Both the position numbers and the translations under genes were made by a program. From NCBI GenBank assembly GCA_016711605.1, contig JADJSS010000045.1:124001-188000 (forward strand): DNA of 64,000 nt, read 5' to 3'. Below are positions 9,160 through 18,668 of this stretch, one piece after another. The notes below the pieces were generated by a model. It did not search any database and was not told the DNA's origin. It worked only from the letters and a program-made list of their open reading frames with translations. Position 1 is the first letter of the stretch, and every line of letters begins with the position of its first letter. This DNA comes from Saprospirales bacterium (GTDB lineage: Bacteria > Bacteroidota > Bacteroidia > Chitinophagales > JADIYW01).

Positions 9160-11592
9160 ATGAATACGGAAACTCAACATAAAGTTACTTGTTATCATTG
9201 CGGTGAAAATTGCGATAATACGTTGATTCATATTCAAGATAAAAAATTTTGTTGTGATGGTTGTAAAATGGTGTACGAAATTTTAAGTCAAAATAATTTA
9301 TGTACTTATTATGATTTAAACGAAAATCCAGGACTTTCTCAAAAAATAAAATTCAGAGAAAATAAATTTGCCTTTTTAGATGATGAAACTATTCAACAAA
9401 AATTAATTCAATTTAAAGATAACAATCAAACAAATGTTACTTTTTATTTGCCACAAATGCACTGCAGTTCTTGTTTGTGGTTACTCGAAAATCTGCATAA
9501 AATAAATAAAGGTGTTGTTACTACTAAGGTAAATTTTACTAAAAAAGAAGTTTTTATTGTTTTTAATAATAATGAAACATCGCTTCGAAAAGTGGTGGAA
9601 ACCTTAACAACTATTGGTTATGAGCCACACATTAGTTTAGAAGAATTTGATTCAAAAAAGGTAAAAGTAATTAACAAAACCAGATTATATAAATTAGGAA
9701 TTGCAGGTTTCTGTTTTGCCAACATCATGATGATGAGTTTTCCTGAATATTTTTCTCTCAATAGTTATATCGAACAAAATATTCATACTTTTTTGAAATA
9801 TTTTATTGTATTGTTGTCACTTCCTGTTTTCTTTTTTTGTGCTACCGAGTTTTATTCAATTGCTTGGAAAGGTTTAGTAAATAAACATTTAAATATTGAT
9901 GCACCAATCGCTTTAGCAATATTTATAACATTTGGAAGAAGTTTGTATGAGATATTTACCAATACAGGTTCTGGTTATTTAGATAGTATGAGTGGAATTG
10001 TTTTCTTCATGTTGTTAGGAAGAATTTTGCAAGATAAAACGTATGCTTCTATTTCATTTGATAGAGATTATAAGTCTTTTTTTCCAATTGCTGTAAATGT
10101 AATTAAAGAAAACAAAAGTATACCAACTTCAATTGATCAGGTAAAAACTGGTGACGTAATTCAGATTTTCAGCAACGAATTAATTCCGTTAGATGCAATC
10201 TTATCTAAAGGAAAAGCAGAAATTGATTATAGTTTTGTTACTGGTGAAAGTATTCCGCAATCAAAAGAAATTGGTGAAATTATTTATGCTGGTGGCAAGC
10301 AAATGGGTGGTGTTTTAGAATTAGTAGTGGTTAAAGAAATTTCGCAAAGTTATTTAACCAATCTTTGGAATAAAGATGTATTTAAGCATAAAAAAGAAAA
10401 TACAGATTCCTTTATACATTTATTGGCTAATAATTTTACGTTTATTGTTTTAACTATTGCTGGTATAGCAGCTGTGTATTGGTATCAACATGCAGAGTAT
10501 AAATTGATGTGGAATACCTTGACAACAGTACTAATTGTAGCTTGTCCATGTGCATTGTTATTGTCTTCAACTTTTACAAATGGCAATATTTTAAGAATCT
10601 TAAGTCAAAATAAATTATACCTGCGTCATCCAGATGTTATCGAAAAAATTTCAAACATCAATCATTTAGTCTTTGACAAAACCGGAACACTCACACAAAA
10701 CAAAGAAATTCAAGTAAGCTTTTCAAACGAACAATTAACAGAGACACAAAAAATTGAAATTGCTTCTTTACTTACACAATCATCACATCCATTAAGTAAA
10801 GCAATTGTAGAATATTTAAATGTTTCATGTCTAACAGAGATTCAAAATTTTAAAACGATAGCAGGAAGTGGTGTAGAAGGTTGGATTGATGATAAGCATT
10901 ATAAAATTGGATCTAAAGAATTTGTGTATGGTATTCCATCTGTTGATGAAAAAAGTGCTGCAGTTTTTATAAAAATAGATTCAGTTGTTATTGGTGAATT
11001 TAAACTAAGAAATTCTTATCGATTCGGCTTCAAACAATTGATGCAACAATTAGTTTCTAAATTCCCTATTTCTGTCATTTCTGGTGATAACGATGCTGAA
11101 AAACACTATTTGCAAACTATTTTACAAAATAAATCTGAAGTTATATTCAATCAAAAACCAGATGAAAAACTATCCTACGTGGAGTATTTGCAAAATATTC
11201 AACATAAAAAAGTAATGATGATTGGTGATGGTTTAAATGATGCAGGTGCTTTAAAACAAAGTGATGTTGGAATTGCCATAACAGAAAATATCAATAATTT
11301 TACGCCTGGCTGTGATGGAATTTTAGATGCAGCTCAATTTCCAAATTTATTTAAATTTATACAATTTGCTAAAAATGGAAAGAAAATAATTTTGGCAACT
11401 TTCATGCTTTCTGTGATATACAATATAATTGGATTGTATTTTGCCATTCAAGGAACTTTATCGCCTTTAATTGCGGCTATTTTAATGCCAAGCAGTACAA
11501 TAACCATTATATTAATCACTTATGGATTAAGTGAACTGTCAGCATGGAAAATAGGATTATTAAAAAATGACAAAAGTCATAAATCACAATGA
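9160..11592 (+). CDS. ccoI: Copper-translocating P-type ATPase of cbb3 oxidase biogenesis (CcoI/FixI)
   Basis: 810 residues. The N-terminal Cys-rich metal-binding domain has CYHCGENC and CCDGCKMVYE. It is followed by an HMA-like domain with MHCSSCLWLLENL, then eight predicted membrane helices. Family motifs: TGES in the actuator domain, CPC (VACPCALLLSS) in the transport helix, DKTGTLT as phosphorylation site and GDGLNDAGAL in the hinge. The family exports copper to the periplasm for the CuB centre of cbb3 oxidase, and its place before ccoS and ccoNO fits this. It is preceded without a gap by the hemerythrin-like gene, implying co-transcription. Confidence 0.95.
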   Translation: MNTETQHKVTCYHCGENCDNTLIHIQDKKFCCDGCKMVYEILSQNNLCTYYDLNENPGLSQKIKFRENKFAFLDDETIQQKLIQFKDNNQTNVTFYLPQMHCSSCLWLLENLHKINKGVVTTKVNFTKKEVFIVFNNNETSLRKVVETLTTIGYEPHISLEEFDSKKVKVINKTRLYKLGIAGFCFANIMMMSFPEYFSLNSYIEQNIHTFLKYFIVLLSLPVFFFCATEFYSIAWKGLVNKHLNIDAPIALAIFITFGRSLYEIFTNTGSGYLDSMSGIVFFMLLGRILQDKTYASISFDRDYKSFFPIAVNVIKENKSIPTSIDQVKTGDVIQIFSNELIPLDAILSKGKAEIDYSFVTGESIPQSKEIGEIIYAGGKQMGGVLELVVVKEISQSYLTNLWNKDVFKHKKENTDSFIHLLANNFTFIVLTIAGIAAVYWYQHAEYKLMWNTLTTVLIVACPCALLLSSTFTNGNILRILSQNKLYLRHPDVIEKISNINHLVFDKTGTLTQNKEIQVSFSNEQLTETQKIEIASLLTQSSHPLSKAIVEYLNVSCLTEIQNFKTIAGSGVEGWIDDKHYKIGSKEFVYGIPSVDEKSAAVFIKIDSVVIGEFKLRNSYRFGFKQLMQQLVSKFPISVISGDNDAEKHYLQTILQNKSEVIFNQKPDEKLSYVEYLQNIQHKKVMMIGDGLNDAGALKQSDVGIAITENINNFTPGCDGILDAAQFPNLFKFIQFAKNGKKIILATFMLSVIYNIIGLYFAIQGTLSPLIAAILMPSSTITIILITYGLSELSAWKIGLLKNDKSHKSQ

Positions 11593-11648
11593 TAGCTATC
11601 ATATACAAATGATGCTATTAAACGTACTTTTGAAATAAATAAGAAAAG

Positions 11649-11813
11649 ATGAGTGTAATCATAATATTGTTAATAGTAAGTGTCTGCATTGCAGCTGGCT
11701 TTTTATTAGCTTTTTTATGGAGCGTGAATGATGGACAATTTGAAGATGAATTTTCTGCAGCAAACAGAATCTTATTTGATGATACAATTTTGAATAATAA
11801 ACCAACAAAGTAA
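11649..11813 (+). CDS. ccoS: cbb3-type oxidase assembly protein CcoS
   Basis: 54 residues. One N-terminal membrane helix (about 2-22) is followed by the CcoS signature FLWSVNDGQFED, with a short polar tail. CcoS is needed for cofactor insertion (heme b and CuB) in cbb3 oxidase. The position between ccoI and ccoNO is the standard order. The stop is seven bases before the ccoNO ATG, so translation is probably coupled. Confidence 0.93.
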   Translation: MSVIIILLIVSVCIAAGFLLAFLWSVNDGQFEDEFSAANRILFDDTILNNKPTK

Positions 11814-11819
11814 TACATT

Positions 11820-13952
11820 ATGGAATTAGAAAAATTTTCGATTGATAACAAACTGCCAAAATATTTTGCAATTGCAACTATACTTTGGGGTGTTGTAGGT
11901 ATGTTGGCAGGTGTTTTAATAGCATTTCAACTTGCATTTCCGATTTTAAACTTAGACATGGCTGCTACCACTTTTGGTAGAGTTCGTCCTGTTCACACCA
12001 ACGCAGTAATTTTTGCTTTTGTTGGAAATGGAATTTTTACTGCAATTTATTATTCACTACCAAGATTACTTAAAACAAAAATGTATAGTAAAGTTTTAGG
12101 TAATATTCATTTTTGGGGTTGGCAATTAATCATTGTTGCAGCTGCAGTTACTTTATTAGCAGGTTATACTTCAGGTAAAGAATATGCTGAGTTAGAGTGG
12201 CCAATTGATATTGCTATCACGCTTGTTTGGGTGGTGTTTGGAATCAATATGTTTGGAACCATTTTAACTAGAAGAGAAAGACACTTATACGTTGGTATTT
12301 GGTTTTTTATTGCATCTTGGGTTACTGTTGCAATGTTACACATTGTTAATTCTATTGAATTACCATTTTCAATTATGAAAAGTTATCCAGTTTATGCTGG
12401 TGTTCAAGATGCATTAGTGCAATGGTGGTATGGTCATAATGCAGTTGCATTTTTCTTAACTACACCTTATTTAGGTTTGATGTATTATTTTGTTCCCAAA
12501 GCAGCAAACAGACCAGTGTATTCTTATCGATTAAGTATTGTACATTTTTGGTCTTTAATATTCTTATACATTTGGGCTGGCCCTCACCATTTATTATATA
12601 CTGCATTACCTGAATGGGCTCAGTCATTAGGAACTGCGTTCTCCATCATGTTGATTTTACCAAGTTGGGGTGGTATGTTAAATGGTTTATTTACGCTACG
12701 TGGTGCATGGGACAAAGTTCGTGAAGATCCTATTTTGAAATTCTTTGTAGTTGGTGTTACCTGTTATGGTATGTCTACGTTTGAAGGACCCATGTTATCG
12801 CTTAAAAATGTGAATGCAATTTCTCACTACAGTGATTGGACTGTGGCTCACGTTCACATAGGTGCTTTAGGTTGGAATGGATTTATGACATTCGGTATGA
12901 TGTATTGGTTAATACCAAGATTATTTAAAACAGAGTTGTTCTCTAAAAAATTAGCAAGTACTCACTTCTTGATTGGAACATTTGGTATCATGTTGTATGC
13001 GATACCAATGTATTGGGCTGCTTTCCGTTCATATTTTATGTTTAAAGCATTTACACCTGAAGGTCAATTACAATATCAATTTATTGACATCGTTCAAACA
13101 ACAGTACCATTCTATATTATGAGAGCGGTTGGTGGAACTATTTTCTTATTAGGAGTTTTATTAATGGTTTATAATTTAATTAAAACAGCTAAACAAGGCT
13201 CATTTGTTGAAAGTGAAGAAGCTGAAGCTGCACCTTTAACAAAACAATACGTTCCAACTGGTAAAAAATTCTGGCACAGTGTTATTGAAAGAAGACCAAT
13301 GTTGTTATTAGTAATGAGTTTATTGGTTGTTGCTTTAGGTGGTATTTTTGAATTAATTCCTACATTCTTAATAAAATCTAATATTCCAACTATTGCTAGT
13401 GTAAAACCATATACACCTTTAGAATTGCAAGGAAGAGACATTTATATTCGTGAAGGATGTTACAATTGTCATTCACAAATGATACGACCTTTCCGTTACG
13501 AAGTAATGCGTTATGGTGAATACTCTAAAGCTGGCGAATTTGTTTACGATCATCCGTTCCAATGGGGCAGCAAACGCACTGGTCCAGATTTAGCTCGAAT
13601 TGGTGGTAAGTATCCGGATAGTTGGCACTTTAACCATATGTTGGATCCAACATCAATGGCACCTGGTTCTGTAATGCCTAAATATCCTTGGTTATTTAGA
13701 AGAGATTTAGATATTAGTTCTACAAATTCTAAAATTCATGCGATGCGTAAATTAGGTGTTCCTTATGAAGAAGGTTACGAATCTAGAGCAAATGCAGACC
13801 TCGAAACTCAAGCAAAAACTATCGCTCAGGAATTAAAAGTTAGCAAAATTGAAATTAGCGAAAAGAAAGAAATTATAGCATTGATTGCTTACTTACAAAG
13901 AATGGGAAAAGATATTAAAGGCGAACAACAAGTTGTAACCGCTGGAAAATAA
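11820..13952 (+). CDS. ccoNO: cbb3-type cytochrome c oxidase, fused CcoN-CcoO subunit
   Basis: 710 residues. Residues 1 to about 480 are the catalytic CcoN subunit, with the helix bearing RPVHTNAVIFAFVGNG and further His ligands (VQWWYGHNAV, AGPHHLLYTALP, AHVHIGALGWNG) for heme b, heme b3 and CuB. After a linker, residues of about 500-710 are the membrane-anchored monoheme CcoO with the heme c motif CYNCH and the distal region SVMPKYPWL. Fusion of N and O is usual in Bacteroidota. The enzyme reduces O2 with high affinity and pumps protons. Its first gene context is the FNR-type promoter upstream. Confidence 0.96.
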   Translation: MELEKFSIDNKLPKYFAIATILWGVVGMLAGVLIAFQLAFPILNLDMAATTFGRVRPVHTNAVIFAFVGNGIFTAIYYSLPRLLKTKMYSKVLGNIHFWGWQLIIVAAAVTLLAGYTSGKEYAELEWPIDIAITLVWVVFGINMFGTILTRRERHLYVGIWFFIASWVTVAMLHIVNSIELPFSIMKSYPVYAGVQDALVQWWYGHNAVAFFLTTPYLGLMYYFVPKAANRPVYSYRLSIVHFWSLIFLYIWAGPHHLLYTALPEWAQSLGTAFSIMLILPSWGGMLNGLFTLRGAWDKVREDPILKFFVVGVTCYGMSTFEGPMLSLKNVNAISHYSDWTVAHVHIGALGWNGFMTFGMMYWLIPRLFKTELFSKKLASTHFLIGTFGIMLYAIPMYWAAFRSYFMFKAFTPEGQLQYQFIDIVQTTVPFYIMRAVGGTIFLLGVLLMVYNLIKTAKQGSFVESEEAEAAPLTKQYVPTGKKFWHSVIERRPMLLLVMSLLVVALGGIFELIPTFLIKSNIPTIASVKPYTPLELQGRDIYIREGCYNCHSQMIRPFRYEVMRYGEYSKAGEFVYDHPFQWGSKRTGPDLARIGGKYPDSWHFNHMLDPTSMAPGSVMPKYPWLFRRDLDISSTNSKIHAMRKLGVPYEEGYESRANADLETQAKTIAQELKVSKIEISEKKEIIALIAYLQRMGKDIKGEQQVVTAGK

Positions 13953-13990
13953 GTTAACAAAAATAGTTAATTAAATTAAAATTAAAGTAT

Positions 13991-14164
13991 ATGAAATTTA
14001 TAAATTATCTTGAAAATATAACAGGTGTTGGCGTTTATCCTTTAACATCATTATTATTATTTGTTGCATTTTTTGTATTAGTTACAATTTGGGTAATTCG
14101 TGCTGATAATGGTTTTATAGACCATATGAAAAATATTCCATTAGATAATAACACGGAACATTAA
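13991..14164 (+). CDS. ccoQ: CcoQ-like small subunit of cbb3 oxidase
   Basis: 57 residues: a short amphipathic start, one membrane helix (about 15-38) and a charged tail, with the pattern LENITGVGVYPLTS and WVIRAD. It has the size and position (between ccoNO and ccoP) of the CcoQ/FixQ subunit. The family is poorly conserved, so the name rests on context plus topology. Confidence 0.8.
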   Translation: MKFINYLENITGVGVYPLTSLLLFVAFFVLVTIWVIRADNGFIDHMKNIPLDNNTEH

Positions 14165-14206
14165 GTAATAATATTTCCTAGTAATTTGTAATAAGTAAAA
14201 TAGACC

Positions 14207-15397
14207 ATGTCCGCAATTAAAAACAATAAAAATAAACTCATGAAAAATAATATGCTTAATAGTAAATTAAAATTCTTGTTACTGTCATGCTTAACTGTTT
14301 TTTTAGTAACTAATTCTGTCGCTCAAAATGCAACTCCAGTGGCAGCAGCTGCGCAACAAAGTGGAGTATCAATTTCATTAAATGTTGCTTTGTGTGGTAT
14401 TGCGACTATATTGTTATTTATTATAATTATTTTAGGAAGCACTGTAAATACTGCATTAGATTTTTATAAAAGTAAAAAAGAAGAAGAAACAAACAATAGT
14501 TCTTCAACTATAGTTAAAACATTATTTCTTTTTGGTTTTATATTATTATCTCAACTAGCATTTTCTCAATCACAATTAGTACAGCCAGTTAAGGAAATTA
14601 CAAATCCTTCAAATATGATTTCTTCCATTTATTTCTATGGATTTATTACTATCATTTTTGTTGAAATATTAATAATACTTTTCTTTATAGGCGCAATTCG
14701 TTTTCTAACTGGAATTGAAAAACATAAAAAAGCTAAAACTGAAAAAGAAAATTCATCTCTATGGCAAAAAATAAACCAATTTAAACCATTAGAAGAAGAA
14801 GATAATATGGATACGGGTCATAATTATGATGGTATCCGAGAGTTAGATAATATTACACCACCGTGGTTTATTGCTGGCTTTGTAGCATCAATAATATTTG
14901 CAATTATCTATTTATATAGATATGATGTTTCTCATTCAATGCCAAACCAAATTCAGGAGTTTGAAACAGAAATGAAAGAAGCAAAAACTTTACAAGATTC
15001 TTTACTAAAATTAGAAGGCAATAGTTTAGATGAAAACACAGTTACAATGTTAGGAACTGCAGAAATTGAATCTGGGCAAAAATTATATATTGCTAATTGT
15101 GTTGCTTGTCATGGTGATAAAGGTCAAGGTGGTGTAGGACCTAATATTACAGATGAATATTGGATACATGGTGGTTCAATTAAAGATGTTTTTAAATCCA
15201 TAAAATATGGTTGGCAGGATAAAGGTATGCAGCCATGGAAAGATTTCTATAAACCAATACAAATTGCGCAATTGACAAGTTTTATTAAATCTTTAAAAGG
15301 TACAAATCCACCAGGTGCTAAAGAAAAACAAGGTGAATTATATGTGGAAGAAGTTGTTGCTTCAATGTCAACTTCCGATTCAACTAAAATAAAATAA
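14207..15397 (+). CDS. ccoP: cbb3 oxidase cytochrome c subunit CcoP (monoheme)
   Basis: 396 residues, or 385 if translation begins at the internal ATG at 14240 (MKNNML). The N-terminal half has a signal-like segment ending VTNSVAQ and further membrane helices at about 60-80, 105-125, 135-165 and 220-240. Next is the CcoP N-terminal motif YDGIRELDNITPPWF, then one cytochrome c domain with CVACH and GPNITDEYW. Only one CXXCH is present, whereas proteobacterial CcoP has two. It passes electrons from soluble cytochrome c toward CcoO. It stops two bases before ccoG. Confidence 0.92.
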   Translation: MSAIKNNKNKLMKNNMLNSKLKFLLLSCLTVFLVTNSVAQNATPVAAAAQQSGVSISLNVALCGIATILLFIIIILGSTVNTALDFYKSKKEEETNNSSSTIVKTLFLFGFILLSQLAFSQSQLVQPVKEITNPSNMISSIYFYGFITIIFVEILIILFFIGAIRFLTGIEKHKKAKTEKENSSLWQKINQFKPLEEEDNMDTGHNYDGIRELDNITPPWFIAGFVASIIFAIIYLYRYDVSHSMPNQIQEFETEMKEAKTLQDSLLKLEGNSLDENTVTMLGTAEIESGQKLYIANCVACHGDKGQGGVGPNITDEYWIHGGSIKDVFKSIKYGWQDKGMQPWKDFYKPIQIAQLTSFIKSLKGTNPPGAKEKQGELYVEEVVASMSTSDSTKIK

Positions 15398-15399
15398 TC

Positions 15400-16803
15400 A
15401 TGGACTTAGACGATCTACAACATTATGTATCATATAGAGATAGAGTAAGTACAGTAGATGAAAAAGGCGGTCGAAATTGGGTTTATGCATTAAAACCTCA
15501 CGGTGCATTCTACAATAAAAGAATTTTATTAACTATCTTATATTTAATGGTATTTTTTGGTCTTCCGTTTATCAAAGTAAACGGAATGCCATTTATACAA
15601 TTTAATATTCCTGAAGGTAAATTCATTTTATTCAGTAAAATATTTTGGCCTCAGGATTTCTATATTTTTGCTATCGCAATGATTACGTTTGTAATTTTCA
15701 TAGCATTATTTACAGTAATTTATGGACGCTTGTTTTGTGGTTGGGTTTGTCCGCAAACTATTTTTATGGAAATGATTTTCAGACCAATTGAATGGTTGAT
15801 TGAAGGAAATCCAGCTGAACAGAAACAACTAAATAATGGCAAATGGTCGTTTAAAAAATTTGGTAAGAAATCATTAAAACATCTGATTTTTCTATTCATT
15901 TCCTTTGTGATAGCAAATACATTTTTAGCTTACATCTTTGGCGTTTCTAAACTCTATAAAATTATTGAAGAGCCAATTTCAAATCATGTTGCTTTGTTTT
16001 TTGGTGTAATTGTTTTTACGTTATTATTCTATCTGGTTTTTGCTTTTGTAAGAGAAATCGTCTGTACCACTATTTGTCCATACGGAAGATTACAAGGTGT
16101 ACTTTTTGACCAAGATACTATGTTAGTTGCTTATGATTATAAACGTGGTGAAGAACGTGGTAAATTTAAGAAAAATGTAGAACGTACTTCAGGTGATTGT
16201 ATTGATTGTCACCAATGTGTAAACGTTTGTCCAACCGGAATAGATATTCGTAATGGTACTCAATTAGATTGTATTAATTGTACAGCGTGTATTGATGTAT
16301 GTGATTTTATGATGGAAAAAGTAAATCTGCCAAAAGGATTAATTCGATATGCATCAGAAAATGGAATTGCACAAGGTAAAAAATTATCATTCACACCAAA
16401 AATTAAAGCATTCACTGCGTTGTTAGCAATTTTATTATGTGTTTTAACTGCATTGTTAATAACAAGAAAACAAATTGATGCGCATATAACGAGAACTGGT
16501 GGACAACTATATCAGGAATTACCTGATAATAAAATCAGCAATTTATACAATGCTAAAATAATTAACAAAACCAATAAAGATATTCCTGTTGAAATGAAAT
16601 TAGAAGGAATAAACGGCGAAGTTAAATTAATTGGAAAATCTGAATTACATTTGAAAGAAGAAACGGTAAATGAAGTAACATTCTTTATAATTTTAGATAA
16701 GAGTATCGTGAAAGAACATAGTAAAAAAATTGTAGTTGGATTGTATAAAAATGGAGAAAAAATTGGTACCGTAAAAACTAAATTTTTAGGACCATTTATT
16801 TAA
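15400..16803 (+). CDS. ccoG: cbb3 oxidase accessory polyferredoxin CcoG
   Basis: 467 residues. Membrane helices are followed by the conserved CGWVCPQTIF and CTTICPYGRLQ cysteine motifs, then two 4Fe-4S ferredoxin motifs (CIDCHQCVNVCP and CINCTACIDVC). A C-terminal Ig-like periplasmic domain (about 360-467) follows. CcoG is thought to reduce Cu(II) during cbb3 assembly. Position directly after ccoP and before ccoH matches the conserved ccoGHIS set, with I and S moved upstream here. Confidence 0.95.
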   Translation: MDLDDLQHYVSYRDRVSTVDEKGGRNWVYALKPHGAFYNKRILLTILYLMVFFGLPFIKVNGMPFIQFNIPEGKFILFSKIFWPQDFYIFAIAMITFVIFIALFTVIYGRLFCGWVCPQTIFMEMIFRPIEWLIEGNPAEQKQLNNGKWSFKKFGKKSLKHLIFLFISFVIANTFLAYIFGVSKLYKIIEEPISNHVALFFGVIVFTLLFYLVFAFVREIVCTTICPYGRLQGVLFDQDTMLVAYDYKRGEERGKFKKNVERTSGDCIDCHQCVNVCPTGIDIRNGTQLDCINCTACIDVCDFMMEKVNLPKGLIRYASENGIAQGKKLSFTPKIKAFTALLAILLCVLTALLITRKQIDAHITRTGGQLYQELPDNKISNLYNAKIINKTNKDIPVEMKLEGINGEVKLIGKSELHLKEETVNEVTFFIILDKSIVKEHSKKIVVGLYKNGEKIGTVKTKFLGPFI

Positions 16804-16813
16804 AAAATAGAAT

Positions 16814-17251
16814 ATGAATTGGGGTCATAAAATATTAATTGTCTATGCAACTTTTATTATTGCCATGCTGGGAATGGTGTATGTTGCTTCTAAGCAAACT
16901 AATGAAATGCAAGATGAGAATTATTACGTCAAAGAATTAAAATATCAAGACGTAATAGACGGCAAAAATAACCTAACTGCTTTAACTGATAAAGTAAGTG
17001 TTGTTGATTCAGATGGACTAGTGAAAATTAAAATTCCTGTTGAAACAGCTTCAGAAATCACTGATGGCACTATTTATTTTATGCGTCCTTCTGATGAATC
17101 CAAAGATGTTCATCTTAAACTTTTAACCAATACCAATGGTGAACAATTTATTTCTAAAACTAAGTTTGTTAAAGGATTGTACACCATTCAATTAAGCTGG
17201 CAGAATAAATCTAAAAAATATTTTTCTGAACAAACCATACATATTCAATAA
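16814..17251 (+). CDS. ccoH: cbb3 oxidase assembly protein CcoH/FixH
   Basis: 145 residues. One N-terminal membrane helix (about 5-25) is followed by YYVKELKYQDVIDG, the FixH signature region, and a periplasmic beta domain of about 90 residues. FixH/CcoH proteins associate with the assembling oxidase. The gene starts ten bases after ccoG and ends two bases before the next gene, so it is part of the same transcript. Confidence 0.9.
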   Translation: MNWGHKILIVYATFIIAMLGMVYVASKQTNEMQDENYYVKELKYQDVIDGKNNLTALTDKVSVVDSDGLVKIKIPVETASEITDGTIYFMRPSDESKDVHLKLLTNTNGEQFISKTKFVKGLYTIQLSWQNKSKKYFSEQTIHIQ

Positions 17252-17253
17252 AT

Positions 17254-17967
17254 ATGTGGCAAATTGTGATAGCTGGTTTTACAATTGGAATCTTCGGTAG
17301 TTTTCATTGTGTAGGCATGTGCGGTCCAATTGCTTTATCTTTACCAATTTACGACAAAACAAAATGGCAACGATTTTTCTATATTTTGTTGTATAACATT
17401 GGAAGAATGTCAGCATGCGCATCCATGGGAATTTTATTTGGAACCGTTGGAAAACAATTCTTTATTGGTGGTTACCAACGCTATCTATCTATTGCACTTG
17501 GATTTTTGATGTTGTCGTATGTATTATTTTTTTCTTTTTTTGCAAAAAGCAACAATACATATTTTAGTAAGTTTACTAGTTTTATTAAAAATAACTTAGG
17601 TAAATTATTAGCAAGTGACAAAAAATTCTACACCTACATTTTAATAGGATTTTTTAATGGATTCCTTCCATGTGGTTTAGTATACGTTGCCATCGCTGGT
17701 GCTGTTGCTACTGGTAGTCCAGTAAACAGTGCTTTGTTCATGGCTGCATTTGGTTTAGGTACTTTTCCAATGATGATTACAGTAACTGTTTTAGGAAAAT
17801 TCATTTCACTTCAAGTTCGAAATCAGATGCGACGTACAGTACCAGTATTTGTTGGTGTTTTAGCTGTATTATTGATACTTCGTGGATTAAATTTAGGTAT
17901 TCCATATATCAGTCCAGAAATGAAACAAACTCCAACAGGTACTCATAGTTGTTGCCATAAAGAATAA
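17254..17967 (+). CDS. DsbD_2/TauE-like membrane protein of the cbb3 cluster
   Basis: 237 residues with six or seven membrane helices. Two half-repeats carry the paired signatures FGSFHCVGMCGPIALSL (start) and GFFNGFLPCGLVYVAIAG (middle), typical of the cytochrome c biogenesis transmembrane family often labelled sulfite exporter TauE/SafE. The C-terminus ends THSCCHKE, a possible metal-binding tail. In this phylum the gene regularly closes the cco cluster; a role in copper or thiol-redox delivery to the oxidase is inferred. It is the last gene of the operon. Confidence 0.85.
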   Translation: MWQIVIAGFTIGIFGSFHCVGMCGPIALSLPIYDKTKWQRFFYILLYNIGRMSACASMGILFGTVGKQFFIGGYQRYLSIALGFLMLSYVLFFSFFAKSNNTYFSKFTSFIKNNLGKLLASDKKFYTYILIGFFNGFLPCGLVYVAIAGAVATGSPVNSALFMAAFGLGTFPMMITVTVLGKFISLQVRNQMRRTVPVFVGVLAVLLILRGLNLGIPYISPEMKQTPTGTHSCCHKE

Positions 17968-17972
17968 ACTAT

Positions 17973-18371
17973 TTAATCATTTATCTTTTCAGCAAAGGCA
18001 ATAATATGTCCATCATTATCTGCAAAATAACAAACTCTTTCATTCCAGCTTCTCACTTCAATTTCACTGATTAATGTTGCACCAATATTTAAGGCATGTT
18101 GAAATTCATATTCAACATCATCAACATTAAAATAAAGTTCGCATCTAGGAATTCCATTTCCTGTAGTTGGATGTGGTGTTTTATCGGATAATATTTTTGC
18201 TATTCCATTATTTGGCATTAAACCTAATTTGCAATTTTCAGACAATCTGAATTCTGTCATTCCTGGTACATGTAAATCTGGAGAAACACGAAATAGTTTC
18301 TCATAAAATTGCATACTTTTTTCTTGGTCGCTTACATAAAGTATTATTTCTACTGATATAATTTGTTGCAT
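17973..18371 (-). CDS. VOC (glyoxalase/bleomycin resistance-like) family protein
   Basis: 132 residues forming two beta-alpha-beta-beta-beta modules. Motifs include IISVEIILYVSDQEKSMQFY at the start and ELYFNVDDVE and CYFADNDGHIIAFAEK in the second module, where the final Glu is a typical metal ligand. The family includes small-molecule lyases, dioxygenases and antibiotic-binding proteins; the substrate here is unknown. It is convergent with the cco operon, with only five bases between stops. Confidence 0.88.
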   Translation of the reverse strand: MQQIISVEIILYVSDQEKSMQFYEKLFRVSPDLHVPGMTEFRLSENCKLGLMPNNGIAKILSDKTPHPTTGNGIPRCELYFNVDDVEYEFQHALNIGATLISEIEVRSWNERVCYFADNDGHIIAFAEKIND

Positions 18372-18668
18372 GTTTATTTTTGAAAATTATTTAAACTCAT
18401 TCGTTTTCATTTTAGCTTCATCAATCTCTAAAATAATGTTAATTATTAAAAAAATAGTGTAATAAACGAACTAAAAAAGTTTGGTATGCGTTTTGTATAT
18501 ATAACCATAGAAAAAAAATGTTGAGATGTTTGGTTTTAAAATAGTAAGATAGGTTTGGTTGTTTTACACTAAATCTTCAACAATAAAAATTATTAGCGTC
18601 AGCTAGTATATTAAGGGTTTTTATGTTTCAAGTCAGCCGTTCTGAGAAATCAGAACGGCGCTTTTTTT
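18372..18668 (+). ncRNA. Possible small-RNA gene in the gap between the VOC gene and queG
   Basis: This 295-bp gap has no open frame worth calling, yet ends in a strong plus-strand terminator although no plus-strand gene precedes it. A complementary pair TGTTGA / TCAACA encloses about 55 bases near 18518-18583, and a TTTG and AT-rich promoter-like stretch lies at about 18480-18505. A short plus-strand transcript of about 150-170 nt would explain the layout. The structure is not that of any RNA family I can name. Confidence 0.3.
18636..18668 (+). terminator. Strong plus-strand intrinsic terminator with no plus-strand gene before it
   Basis: Perfect 10-bp stem GCCGTTCTGA (18636-18645) / TCAGAACGGC (18650-18659) with a GAAA tetraloop, followed by T7 (18662-18668). 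The T run is on the plus strand only, so it does not fit as the terminator of minus-strand queG, whose stop overlaps it. Confidence 0.8.

Noticed and set aside
17254..17967. Sulfite exporter proper
   Set aside because: The paired CVGMCGP and LPCGLVY motifs and the cco context point to the DsbD_2-type assembly protein rather than a sulfite transporter.
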